Shown: one piece after another, positions 39,747 through 51,395 of the stretch
Layout of the letters: each line of letters opens with the position of its first letter
Numbering within the stretch: position 1 is the first letter of the stretch
Assembly: GCA_003254905.1 (NCBI GenBank)
Contig: QANU01001262.1
Coordinates: 464,612 to 528,611 of the forward strand
DNA length: 64,000 bases
From: Nissolia schottii
Lineage: Eukaryota; Streptophyta; Magnoliopsida; Fabales; Fabaceae
Direction of reading: 5' to 3'
Position numbers and translations under genes: made by a program
The notes under the pieces: model-generated
Told to the model about the DNA's origin: nothing
Databases searched by the model: none
The model's input: the letters and a program-made list of their open reading frames with translations, nothing else

Positions 39747-39771
39747 AACAAGTGCCCTAAGGGCACTTGTT
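39747..39771. repeat. Short near-perfect palindrome AACAAGTGCCC-TAA-GGGCACTTGTT
   Basis: 11-bp arms around a 3-base spacer. A related palindrome (TAACAAGTG-CTAGA-CACTTGTTA) lies at 63374-63396. Both are followed by T/A-rich sequence. They may be the ends or solo remnants of a transposon family. Confidence 0.8.
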
Positions 39772-39882
39772 ATAGTAAAGCTTTGTTAAAAAAAAATTTA
39801 AGTGTTTAATGTATTAGAAACTTTAAAAGTTTATTTTTTTAATAAAATATTTTTATTTTAAACTTATTAAGAAATATCCTAA

Positions 39883-40296
39883 GACTATGTTCATGAGTTT
39901 GATTAAAGAGGGGAAGGCTTATGCGATTTATACCATGTTGTCCAGTTTTAATTTTTATAAAGAAAGACATATCAGATTTTTATTGATCCGCAAAATCTTC
40001 TCAAATTTCCATATATTAATTTTTTTAATTGGGAGAATTTAATTAATTTTTAATTGAACGTACCATTTTATTCTTATTAAAAATTTTAAATAACAATTTT
40101 ATCATTTAGTTAAACATATTAATTATATCTAGTTATTATAATAAAGATTTAAATTGTAAAGAACATTTTCTTTTGAGTATTTTTAAACTCATGAAAAGAT
40201 AAAACCTTCTAAATCCTATTATTCTCATGGTCTCTCTTCTCTATCGACCTCCTCATGTATTTTCTTGTCTTCCCTTATAAACTCATAAACATAGTC
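39883..40296. mobile_element. Tourist-like MITE (PIF/Harbinger type), 414 bp
   Basis: The left end GACTATGTTCATGAGTTT and right end AAACTCATAAACATAGTC are inverted repeats, with similarity continuing inwards (A-rich GGGAAGRC). Both ends are flanked by TAA (39880-39882 and 40297-40299), the 3-bp duplication expected of PIF/Harbinger elements. No coding capacity. Confidence 0.75.
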
Positions 40297-40299
40297 TAA

Positions 40300-41701
40300 A
40301 AATGCTATAAAATTATATTTTACAATATTATTTAATTTAGATTGGATCGGATGAATTTAAAAAAGCAAATCTAAATTCGATCCAATCCAAAAGTATCATC
40401 GGTTTGATCGTGTACCGAAGAATTGGACAATTAGTCTATCACCGGCTAGCTGGGGGGATGATTATGGTAACAAAAATACAAAGCGCTCTGATTTAAAAAC
40501 AAAGTTCCTCAACAGTAATCATTCCGGACCTCTTGCTTTCAACCTCCTCTAATTGTTTTCTTTTGTCCTAAGCTCCCCACACTATGAAAAGACAAATAAA
40601 ATTTATTTTGCCCTCGTATATGGCCAATAACATCAAAATCAACCTTGTCAAATACTCGCCACGAACTTCATTACGGTGCAGTGGAGACCATTGCTTATAA
40701 GAGATGGGCATAGGACACATGTTCAACAAAAGAGATAATGAAATCAAGATAAGAAATCGATTTTTGTTTGGAAAAATGAAACTATACTCATCACTTTGAT
40801 GACATTGTGTATACCCCCCGCTTCTATGTGACATGTGTCTTAATTATGCACTTCCTCCGCAGTTTTAACCAACTAGCACATTTTGATAGGGGAAAGAATA
40901 ATTGTTAGGTTATTGTTAAAATTTGATGTCAATATAATTTTTGTTAGAATAGTACCTTTGAGAAATTTTGTTAATAATTCTGCAATAATAGTTTTGACTT
41001 TAAGAGCGGGTCATGTCATTGAGTTAGGATTTCATATTACTTAAACATGGTTTGAACAAAAGATATAGAAATAATAAGAACAGAAACATATTTAAAAAAT
41101 GAGAAAAAAAATAAAATTTAAAATTATTTTTATCTTAAAATAATTTTTTAATTAATTTTATACGCTTAAAAAGAAAAGTATAAAAGAGATGTTTAAGATG
41201 CAAGAGACGTCTCTGCCGTACTTATAAAATGGAGGAAGTAAGAGACGCAGCTGTGTTGTTTTTGTGTCTTTATATTTTTTATCCTGATACGCTTATCAAA
41301 TAATGTCGCAAAAAAAAGATCTAAATAACATTTAAAAATGAGACAATTCTCCTCCTTAAGCTCCTTAAGCTATTTTCTAAGTACACAATCCTTAATATAT
41401 ACCATCAGTCATCACCCGCACTCAACTTCCTTCTTTATGATCATAGTTTAAAAGATTTGATAGAAGGGAGAAAATTATTTAGTGGCAAGGCAAGAATGAA
41501 ATCTCTTACATTTATAAAGTCTATTCAAATATAATACACTCATTTATGTTTGGACATCTAAAACGTGAAATTTACATACATTTTGCATGTGACCCAACAA
41601 TTATCTTAGAGTAAGTCATCTTAGATTATTAAATGGTTTAACTTAATCTTAAAAATTAGTTTAAGAGACGAGGGATGTCACTGACTTATAAAGCTTATTT
41701 A
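40300..41701. other. AT-rich intergenic
   Basis: No supportable gene. Open frame 40568-40834 (-) has no family features. Confidence 0.4.
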
Positions 41702-41710
41702 TTCTTTATT

Positions 41711-41992
41711 GACAATTTTGCTCTTTTCCCCCTATCATACAAACTATTTACGAAAGTACCACTGTTTTGAAACATATTACAGGAATATCACTGTTTTGAA
41801 AACATATTACAGGAGTACCACTGTTTTGAAAAAAGTTTTTGTACTTTTACATTGGGCAAAGCATGTTATGTTTTCAAAACAGTGGTACTCCTATAATATG
41901 TTTTCAAAACAGTGGTACTCCTGTAATATGTTTCAAAACAATGGTACTTTCGTAAATAGTTTGTATGATAGGGACAAAAGAGTAAAATTGTC
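41711..41992. mobile_element. Foldback MITE, 282 bp, Mutator-type 9-bp duplications
   Basis: A large inverted repeat: the left arm (41711 to about 41832) opens GACAATTTTGCTCTTTT and the right arm (about 41875-41992) closes with its reverse complement. Each arm holds three tandem copies of a roughly 30-bp unit (ACCACTGTTTTGAAAACATA with TTACAGGAGT). The loop is only about 40 nt. The element is flanked by TTCTTTATT at 41702-41710 and 41993-42001. The 9-bp duplication and long inverted repeats point to a Mutator-derived miniature element. The transcript would fold into a hairpin of about 120 bp. Confidence 0.85.
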
Positions 41993-42001
41993 TTCTTTAT
42001 T

Positions 42002-43390
42002 CCTAAGCAATTTGAGACTCTAATATGATTTTAGTGTGACTTTATGCACTCATACAACCAATATTGCAAGATAACATGCGTGCGATCTTATTATAGCCAT
42101 CATTATTGTTCACTAAAGTAATAAATTGGGACAGTAATATCACATTGTGTAGTCTATTTAGATCTTTTAAAGTGAAGATCACATTTTAGAGAGTAAAATA
42201 AAAGATTTTTACCCTTAGAATATTAATAAAGTAGAATATGAGATTCATTTTAATTTTATTGATAAAACTCAAAACATTGCACCCATATGGAACTTGTGTA
42301 GAAAACATATGCACGAAGCCATCGATTAAATAAAGCATTGAATATTTTCCTACCCAAAAATATGAATGTTCTTTCTGTTTGATGATGAAACGAAGGCAAA
42401 ACCAAAAAGTTGCAAAAGGTTGACTACATACGAAACTCTCAACTCTCAACTCTCAACAACTATTGCACTCAAAATGTAACAAAAGATTTTTATATTTTAT
42501 ATTAACAAATGTAATAAAATATGGAGACAAATTATTAATGGCAAATGACATAGAGCAACAAAAGTTATTGTTCTAACTAAGAACGTGTAAGAATTTCCAA
42601 CTAAAAAGGTGGAGAGCTTGTCGTGGGCCAAGGAGGAACTCGTATAATTGTTTCAATATTTTGTTACATTTTAATATATAATATATAATAATTTTAAATT
42701 TCAAACCAAGTTTTAAAATTTTGTCCCCAAATTCTTTTGTCAAGCTCTATTATTGTCAGTTATAATTCAATAATCAAAATATATAATATAAAATGATATA
42801 CATATCCGTATAAATGTATATAAATACCATTTTTAGAATAAAGGACAGAACAGAATTTTGGAACCCTCACATCGTTTTCATCATATGTCATAATTAGTCT
42901 TCTCTCATTAGAAGTTGCATCTTGTCTAATCAATACCATTTTTCATATAAATCAAACATGTTCTTGATTAATGAAAAGGTTTAACATCACGTCCAAAAAA
43001 AGTTTTAACACCACCGACTTTTTCTCAAAAGAAATTGAAAATTGGTGGATTGTAGGGCAACTTTACTCTCCCACTTAAAAAAAATGTAATTTATATTGTA
43101 TTAACTTAAAAATTAGTAAATAATTATAAAAAGGTTTAAAATATTACCTTAATTTATTTCTGGTTATATATTTACTCCAATTCTTGTTTTAAAAAATCGA
43201 GTCCCCAAATTTGAAGTAAGAGAATTGAAAAAATCTTAAATAACCAAATAATTTGAGGATTCGATTTTCAAAAATAAAAATTGTAAAAAATAAATAACCA
43301 AACATAAAATTAAGCTATCATTGTTTGACAAATTTTAAGTTAATACAATGTCATATCGCATTTTTTAAGTGGGAGGGTATGGTGCTCTTA
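42002..43390. other. AT-rich intergenic
   Basis: No gene seen. Near 42175-42215 a GTGAAGATCACATTTTAGAGAGTAAAAT block resembles sequence at about 45340 and 59520-59580, hinting at another old repeat family. Confidence 0.4.
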
Positions 43391-43877
43391 AGGGAACGTG
43401 TGGTTCGCCGAATCTTTTTTATTCTCGGGAATACAATTCTCAGAAATGTTATTGCTAGGAAAAGCTTTCCCAAAAATATGTTTTGAAAGCGTTTGATTGC
43501 AAATTGAACTCTTAGCAACGTACTTTTCCGGGATTACAATATTTTTTTATAAAAATACCCATGACAAAATGATGTATGTAGGTAATGGTCTGACGGTGGT
43601 TCGGCCTCGTTGGAGGTGGTCCGTTGTCGGTCAGAGCGATGGTCTATCATCAGTCAGGCGGTGGTCTGTCGTTGATCGGGTAGTGGTTCGACACCAATTG
43701 GATAGTGGTCCATCGCTAGCTAAGGGGGGTCGGTCGTCGGCTGGTGGTGGTCCATCGCCGATGAACAGTGGTCGACCAGCGGGTGGTGTTGACCTAAGGT
43801 ACGAGGTTTGGGGTACTTTGGTCTTTTCATGTGTAAAAGCATTCCAATCCCATGTGTTGTCTCCCTTAGCCACTCCT
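43391..43877. mobile_element. Probable PIF/Harbinger-like MITE inserted next to copia relic
   Basis: The left end AGGGAACGTGTGGTTCGCC after TTA (43388-43390) resembles the left end of the element at 60255 (GGGGACGTGTGGTTTGTG). A possible right end is CCCATGTGTTGTCTCCC followed by TTA at about 43861-43880. The ends pair only loosely. Inside lies the 22-bp minisatellite at 43602-43790. Confidence 0.45.
43602..43790 (+). repeat. GC-rich 22-bp minisatellite, 8 or more copies
   Basis: Diverged units of the form RGTGGTCCRTCGYCGRTCRG, such as GGTGGTCCGTTGTCGGTCAG, GATGGTCTATCATCAGTCAG, GGTGGTCTGTCGTTGATCGG and AGTGGTCCATCGCTAGCTAA. It is a GC-rich island in otherwise AT-rich DNA. Confidence 0.8.
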
Positions 43878-44550
43878 ACCGTTGTCGTCTCCCCATGTGA
43901 TATCGAGCCCTTTCTGAAACAACTTCTTTCCCTTTCCAGTAATACACCTGTTGTCTTGTCCACCACCTCAAGTCATACAAAATGGTATTTTGATTCTGCA
44001 TGTTGTAATCACATGACATCTGCATTGCATAACTTTTCTTCCATGACTACCCATGACATTGCACCGGCTATACACACTGCAAATGGATCTCTTATGAATG
44101 TTAGTCATAACAGCCCCATTTCCTCACCTAATCTCACATTGCCTAACACATATATCATCCCTAAGTTAAATTTTCATCTTATCTTTGTCGGTCAATTATG
44201 TGATCTTGGATATGAAGTTACTTTTTCTGCTTCTGATTGCTGTGTAGAGGACCCACGGATGAGACAAACCAACCATTTCTCATTGCTTAAATTATCATAA
44301 TTCAAAGAACGATTGTTTTAAAGCATCAGTCCCAGAGGACGACAACCCTTTCACTATACTGCAATTGAATCTTTTTGGGATTTGAAAGCTATAAGTAGGA
44401 TATATAAAAATGACGAGAGTGCAAAAAGCTTTCAACACTCCTCTTGACCAACCCGCTGACTTATTTACTTAGGCTCATCATCCTAGTCACTTTCGCACTT
44501 TGGCTTCCAAAATCAAATTAGTTTCATCAATGCCTACTTGAGTTTGAGGG
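43878..44550 (+). mobile_element. Ty1/copia retrotransposon internal remnants
   Basis: KWYFDSACCNHMTS is the start of a copia protease/gag-pre-integrase region (the usual form is W-x2-DSGA-x3-HMT), followed by IPKLNFHLIFVGQLCDLGY. The frame ends at 44300. About 150 bp later PLDQPADLFT-like and LASKIKLVSSMPT fragments (about 44440-44540) match the end of a copia RNase H region. Integrase and reverse transcriptase are deleted. It leads straight into the 3' LTR. Confidence 0.75.
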
Positions 44551-44554
44551 GCAA

Positions 44555-44845
44555 TGTTAAAGATACACATTGATATTGTTGATATGCTATATCTTGATTT
44601 GATTGATATATTATATCCTTTATTTAGGATTATGTAAATATCTGATTTATTGTAATTGATTGTAATTAGGATTAGACTGATACTCTTATTTATTACACTG
44701 GTATTTAGTTGTTAGGATTTCATCCTATAAATAGGCTCACCATTTGTTGTAAAGAGACACAGAAATACATTCAGTATTTACAAATTTCTCTTTCTCTCCT
44801 TTGTTTACTGTTAAGCTTCCGTGTTGAGTGTTTACACTTCTAACA
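44555..44845 (+). repeat. Copia 3' LTR, 291 bp
   Basis: It begins TGTTAAAGATACA after a purine-rich tract (GAGTTTGAGGGGCAA) and ends TTCTAACA, so it carries TGTTA...TAACA termini. A TATAAATAGG promoter-like box lies at about 44728. No 5' LTR copy is present in the window, so insertion age cannot be judged. Confidence 0.75.
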
Positions 44846-46658
44846 CATGATTATTATTTTTTGATAAAAAAATCCATTTGATTATCTTCTATTTTGTATA
44901 GAGAAATGCTAATTTGATAATTAAAATACAACAACTTGTGTAAATAACCACAAAAGATAAGAGAGAAACAGAGAAAGAAATAGTAGACACAAGTTATATT
45001 GGGGAGAAATTCTTTTATACTTCATGGAGTAAAAAAAAGCATGTACCACATATGGTATACATTATTGATCATTTTTTTTTCTCATTATCACTTTATTTTA
45101 AGAAAGATTAATGGTGTATACCTCATATGGTGCATATTGGGTGTCACTAAGTGGAACCCACTTATATTGTATGTGTAAAAAATTGATGAGTTAGATTTAT
45201 ATATAATTAAATAAGATTTAATTATTATGCTAATCATGTGTTATGCTATTTTAGGTAGTGGGAGTGAGACCTACCTATTTTTACATTTTATAAAAACACA
45301 TTTACATTTTGAGGATGGAACATCTAACGTGAGATATCTCATTTTAGAGGGTAAAATGAATGATTTTACCATTAGATAATTGAAGTAAGGACGGGTCCCA
45401 CTTTTTACTTTAGTGGTTCATTGGTGAGAGATACTTCCCTTTACTCTCTAAAATAAGAGATTCACTTTAGAATATATTTTCTCTTTAAATTTTATATAAA
45501 ATTATAGAAGCCACCAGAGAATTACATATAATAAAATAAGGGAGTTAGTAATGTGGAGGTTAGCAATGCTCATATTTTGATTTTGACTAAAAGGTTACTT
45601 ATTTCTTTAAGATATAACTTGTAGTTTTGGATGATCTCGTAATTTTGCTTCATCTACAATTATTATTTCTATAAACTCTTTCTCTTACCTATTAAACTCA
45701 AAAGTAATTCCATTAAATACACATAATACTCTATCCATCTACTTTTTATTGTCATTTTAGACAAAAACACACATTTTTATAAATCATTTAATTGACACTA
45801 AGAAAGAGAAAATATAGAGTGTTTAGACAAAATTAACTTTGAATAATAAGTGTTATAGTTATTAAATGTTATGGAAAGTATGAGAGATAACAAAGATATA
45901 AGTGTAAAAAATGCATTTAATACTTCCTTAATCTAATCAAATAACAATTCATTTTGAACAAATTTTTGTTTGAGAAACGACAACAAAAAATGAATTAAAG
46001 GAGTATTTTTGTTGCAACCTGATTTTAAATTAACCGATAAATTTCACAACTATCATTTTATTTTATTCAAATTATGGATTTTTTTTTTGTTTACTTTGAA
46101 TTTTTTTCTTCTCGAAAGTGCTTCAAATTATACAAACATTCAGAAAAAAAAATGGTATTGTAAACATTTTTTTGAGCAACTTTAACAAAACAACAAACTT
46201 AAATGTTTATTAACGTTCAACAATTTTTAACGTAAATTACCGTAAAATGGTTTTAGAAAATACTCTTTAATATTATTAAATATGTGAAAATATGTAAAGC
46301 TTCTCATGATTTTTCTTATGAAAAAAAAAACTTCTAATGAAATAGTCCTCTTCAATTAAAAAAAAATCATGTCTATTTAATGCAGTTATTTTTTAATTTA
46401 ATAGGTGAAAGAAAGAATTATAGGAATAATTAAAGCAGATGAAAAAAAGTACAAGACCATCCAAAATTACAAGTTAATTCTTAAAGAAATAAGTGAGATT
46501 TTAGTTAAAATAAAAATGTAGACATTATTAACTTTTACATGAAATTGTGAAAGTTAAGAAATTCCTAATAATAAAATTATATTCATAAGAAGCCAAGGAG
46601 GAAAAGCCACTCCGAAATTATACAAATCAAACTCCAAAAGCTGGTGACATTAAAAAAA

Positions 46659-46690
<32 letters not shown>

Positions 46691-46851
46691 GTCTCAAATC
46701 TCAAAAATTCACTTTTTTCTTTTATACATGCTTTGTGTTGTGTATAGACAAACCCCACATGATGGCTATTTACCGCTCTCTCCCAAGCTAGCTAGCTCTG
46801 TCTCTTCCTCCCCTCCCACACTCTCTTTTCCACCGATTTCCTTATCATTTC

Positions 46852-46882
<31 letters not shown>

Positions 46883-47303
46883 TCCTTCTAATTCCTCCCT
46901 CCTTTTCCAAGAAAAAAAAAAGAAGAGAAAAACACACACTAGTTTTTATTATGTCTGCCCATTTAATTACATTAATTAGCATTAACTTCTTCCACACAAT
47001 TTACTCTTTCCCCCGCGTCCTTTCCAACCCATTTTGTTGATTTCCATCGGCAACGCCTGCATCTATCGGGTTCTTGAAGAAGACTCTTGTGTAACAGTAA
47101 GTGGGTTTTCTTTTTCGTTCTTGTTTTCTGGGTAGAAGAAGAACCAGAGTATTCCATTTCCATTCATGCTTTTGTTTATTCCCATTTCTTTTTCTTTTAT
47201 TATTATTTTAATATACACAGGTTTACGCAAGCCTCAACTCAGCACATACATACGTACATACATATACGCACAAACATATATACTTTCCGTCATTTATTTA
47301 GTG
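44846..47303. other. AT-rich intergenic and 5' region of the small membrane protein gene
   Basis: It contains an imperfect hairpin (GTACCACATATGGTATACATTATTGATC at about 45045 against 45105-45145), a (TAA)n tract at about 46661-46687, and a CT-rich 5' UTR-like stretch with (TC)n at 46853-46880. No gene is supported before 47304. Confidence 0.45.
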
Positions 47304-49724
47304 ATGGAAATGGCGGAAATTCCCAAGTTGGTAAGAAAGAAGGAATTATCGCTTTCCTCCCTTAATGTGTAACTGTTCCATTGAATTATTATACTCGTGG
47401 TCGTAGAGATCCTTGAGCTGAATTTGGTGTTTGATTTTTTTTGGCAGGAAATGTTGTCTTGTTCATCATCGTCGTCGAAGAATTCATGTGGATGTGGGTC
47501 ATCAGGGGAAATGGGAACGGAGGGCCAGAGAATATCGGTTTCTTCAGAACACATGAACGCATTTCAGCACACAGCCGAGAAAGCCGATAGCTTTGTGATT
47601 GATATGGATTCCTTCTCTTCCGCCATCAACAATCATACCCACTCCTCCACCAATCCTAATACTAGAATTACGGTCTCTCTCTCTCTCTCTGTCTGTTTGT
47701 ATTTTTTTATTTTATTTTGGAGACTTGTTTTATTCATTCAATTTTTGTTGGTTCAGCTTAGCTAACCAGCAAAACAGGGTCAGTGTTCTGTTTTTTTTAT
47801 TTTTTCCAATTTATTACTATATTATATATTAGTGAAAGTTCCTGCTACCACACATGTTTTTTGTTCAGTCCATTAACATTGCACTTTTTACGATGGAAAC
47901 ATTATTTGTGTTCTTTTAATGCGAAATATAATAGTGATTTATATTTTATTTATTATTAAATAAAATTTTATTAGAGTATAAATTTATTAAAATGTTATTT
48001 AATAATAAATAAAGTATAAATTTGTACAATGTCTCATATTATATCAATTGAAATATCACAATTTTTTTATTATACTACTAAGCTTCAAAATAAACAGGAG
48101 CATTATTCCCTATAAAAAAAATTAATAGTAGGAAAAAATAATAATAACAGTGGCATTATTATTACAAATTGAAATGAGAGGGAAAAGCACATTATCAATA
48201 CCCATTAGATTTTTGCGCCCATTGGATAGAATGTCTTTATCAAGCATTATTATTCCCATTTATCTCGTTTTTACAATTAGTTTTAAATTGATTAATGAGA
48301 CGTTGAAATTAGAGCAGTCTATTTTAATTTAACCTTTTTTAAGACCCCAAGTTGCCTTCTCGTTTATTCTTTTGGCTGTAATTACCGATTTTACTAATTA
48401 TAAATTTTACTTTATTTTTAACTACATTAATTAGTTTTTCTTTTTAAAAAAAAAAAAATAGTTGCAGAGGAGCCTTTCCAGGAAAGGATCTCAGCGTGGG
48501 GGCGACAGGAAGCTGAATGGAAATGCTACACTTCATGATAAGGATACTGTCCCTGCTACATCCTCACCAAAAGGTACCCTTGTCCTTGTAAATTAAAATG
48601 CAATCTCATTCTTTTTATTATTAGATTTTAACAAAAAAAAAACATTTCAATTTATGAATATAATAAAAGGAGATCGAGCTACTCACCTACTCTGGATTTG
48701 TTTTCCTTTCCTTTTCCTCTTCTCTTTAGTTGAAGAGAATTTTAATACAATTATCTACGCATTTTTTTGTTTCCATTACGTGGCCCTCATTTACCTGGTT
48801 CATTAATAAAAGTATGTATAGGTAGGACAAAGGTGACAAAAAATAAAATGTCTACTCCATACCTTAGATTTATGTCCATTAAGTATTGGCATAAAATATT
48901 TCATTACCAACCTGTACATGTGTGAGGCCAAGGTGGGTGCCCCCTGATTGTTAGGTCTCACCTTGCTGGATTATGATGCCTCTTGTTATTATAATCACCG
49001 TTATTATCACAATATAGATTCACTATATATGTAGGCTTCGAACTGTCATTAAAATTGTTAGTTATGATTTATGTGGATGGTTGAAATTGTTAATCGTAGG
49101 TGAAACACGACTATGGGTCAACCATCGTAGAAGAAGGAAAGTTGGTCAGGGAAAGTGAATTGCATTGCATTACCATAGTTTGGTTTTGAAACCCTCATGT
49201 ATATTTTGGGGCCACAATCATGCACAAAGCATTAGCATTATCAGAAGTCATGAGCTAACAGAATTGTTGCATATATGTATAATTTTGTATGTATGTATGG
49301 GTTGGTATCATTGAATTGAAGAGAAGCTGATGGTGTTGTGTTGTAGGGCCTTGCACGCCCGAAAAGGGTGCAATAGTGGGAGTGGGGTCCACGGATCATT
49401 CCATGAACCAACACATCCATCATCAAATTTCAATCACAGCCAGCGGTACCACCACCACCACCAGCGCCAACACAAACACCGAAAGCAAATCTATGACTCG
49501 GAGAAACAGTTTCAGACGCTCTTCTTCATGGGCCCTTGATCCTAAAAGGGTCCTCCTTTTCTTTGCCACCTTGTAAGTTTTGTCACATGTTTTTTTTTGT
49601 AGCAGCTCAATTGCCTCTAATTAAATAATGGCTCTATTGAAACAGATCAAGCATGGGAACAATGTTGTTGATATACTTCACTCTTACAATCAGTAAGCAA
49701 AATGAAGATGAATATGGGGGTTGA
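47304..49724 (+). CDS. Plant-specific small protein with C-terminal membrane anchor, unnamed
   Basis: Five exons join in frame: 47304-47330, 47448-47672, 48462-48573, 49347-49572, 49646-49724, giving 222 aa. The N-terminal part is low-complexity (CSSSSSKNSCGCGSSG), then SEHMNAFQHTAEKADSFVIDMDSFSS, then a basic serine patch (LQRSLSRKGSQRGGDRK) and a His/Thr-rich stretch. The C-terminus RRNSFRRSSSWALDPKRVLL then FFATLSSMGTMLLIYFTLTI is a single hydrophobic helix of about 20 residues preceded by Arg/Ser, with a 10-residue acidic tail. I recall plant proteins of unknown function with this DPKRVLxFFATLSSMGTxLLIYFTL ending, so I treat it as a real gene. The RRNSFRRSSS patch suits phosphorylation. 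The ATG at 47304 is chosen because its 9-codon exon splices in phase to the next; the ATG at 47451 is an alternative. Confidence 0.78.
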
Positions 49725-51140
49725 ATTTAGATAAAAGGGCTATGCATTGTGGAGTTTTAAGTTAGAAGTTAGAACCACAGAATTGGAGGAAGAAAGCATA
49801 CAAGTTCCAAAAGAAGACAACTTGAGGAGTTGCAAAAGCTAACAGAAGTTTCCGCCAACTTGATGTCAGGGATCAGTACAAATCTGACATTCGGCGACAT
49901 CTCTTTGGCATAAATACAAACCAACACGTAGTGAACAATGGCAGGGTGGGGAAGGAATCTTTTCTATACCAATGGAGTGGAAGACAACAACACCTCTCAG
50001 TTTATTTGTTGTGAGATTGTCCAGTGCTTAGTGGTGGAGGTGGGCGATCAGAAAGTCGCCTTTTTTTTGCTCTTTCTACTCCTTAAACCTTGCCTTCCTC
50101 CCCTTGTACTATCTTCTATGTTCTCTTTTGCCCTTAATGTGTAGTCTAGTCTATAATAGCAGGTGAATGAAACATTAATTGTTTTGTGCATATGTGACTT
50201 ATCAATGGTCAGAGGGGAAAGAAAAGCAATACACCTACAAAGCTATAATAGTGTTTGCCTACGCAGCTGAGTGGCACAAACGCATGCGTGTTCAAAGGCT
50301 TCCCCCTTTTTTGTTTTTAAGAATTAAATAGTGCAGTCAGTCCATGATTGCTTTCCCTGAGACAAAGAATGTTAGTTTATTTTTGGAGGCCTTTCCGAAT
50401 AGACTAGGTATATATGAAAGGTATAGGCAAAAAGATATATATCACATGCAATGCAAGTATGGTTCGGTGGAAATAACTGGCAAAGATCATAAACTCTGTC
50501 CTCAGCCATAAGAAGTCGTGTTTAACTCTGAGGAAAGTAGCTTAATCCTTACCGTGTAGCCGACATTGCTGATGAATCCGTTTCATCTGTGACTTTGATT
50601 GAACAGAGAGAGGGAATCACTCACCATCATTCTTATAAGAAAGGTTTGGTGGGCGTATGTGTACTATATGGACATCCAGGATGCTAGCTAGGGAATCCAA
50701 GATTTCAACACTTTTAGTGCGTCATGTATAGTTTATTCATTGACTGTTTTCAGTATCCACGTGCTAGATATATTTGATAACAACATAGATCCATCACGGG
50801 CATGATGAGTACATAACACGAATTAGAATTAAAATTAAAAATTATAATTAGAGAAAGGTAATAAATCTTCTTTACACATCATTGTATAATACATACACTA
50901 ATTTTTCTTTAGCTTGAATACCTAGTCATGAAGGAATCTTTCACTTGAAGAGGGAACAAGACAACTAATGATGTAGGAAGTAAGGGTGGGCTCTTATTCT
51001 TTTGGGTCATATGTACTGGCCTCTCTTGTATTTAGCACGAGTCATGCCTTTGGACTGTATTCTGTATTATATGTCCAGCATTAGCCCAAACTACAGTGCA
51101 TAAATATTAGACTTGACATTTACATCAACCCGCAAGTCCA
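49725..51140. other. 3' flank of the membrane protein gene, intergenic
   Basis: Probable 3' UTR to about 50.2 kb, then AT-rich sequence with no gene that I can support. Confidence 0.4.
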
Positions 51141-51395
51141 TTAGCTTGAAAAAGTAGAATCCACAATATAGGAGGATAGATGGAGTGTGATTGCTTGGAG
51201 CTGATTGAAGCCTGCGGTTGATTCATTCAGTGCTTCAAGATGAGCTAGCTGGACCTCAAGAGAAGTTTCCATCATTATTGGCCCAATAGGGCCCATTAAG
51301 AAGTCCTTAAGACCAATGATGACAAACCAGGAGAGGACAACAATACAGGCCCAAACCAATTGCATTCTAATATGGATGGCATTGTTGGTAGCCAC
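51141..51395 (-). CDS. Small hypothetical open frame with one membrane helix
   Basis: 84 codons. It has one strong hydrophobic helix (LVWACIVVLSWFVIIGL, residues about 13-30) and an amphipathic tail (SLEVQLAHLEALNESTAGFNQL). I do not recognise a family. It could be the last piece of a degraded gene or a short real gene. There is no support beyond the open frame and the helix. Confidence 0.25.
   Translation of the reverse strand: MATNNAIHIRMQLVWACIVVLSWFVIIGLKDFLMGPIGPIMMETSLEVQLAHLEALNESTAGFNQLQAITLHLSSYIVDSTFSS

Noticed and set aside
43497..44300. 267-codon open frame as a gene
   Set aside because: It is a chance join of AT-rich DNA, the 22-bp minisatellite and a copia remnant; only the copia part resembles a protein.
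46644..46979. 111-codon open frame
   Set aside because: Built on (TAA)n and (TC)n repeats; poly-Asn and Leu-Ser repeats only.
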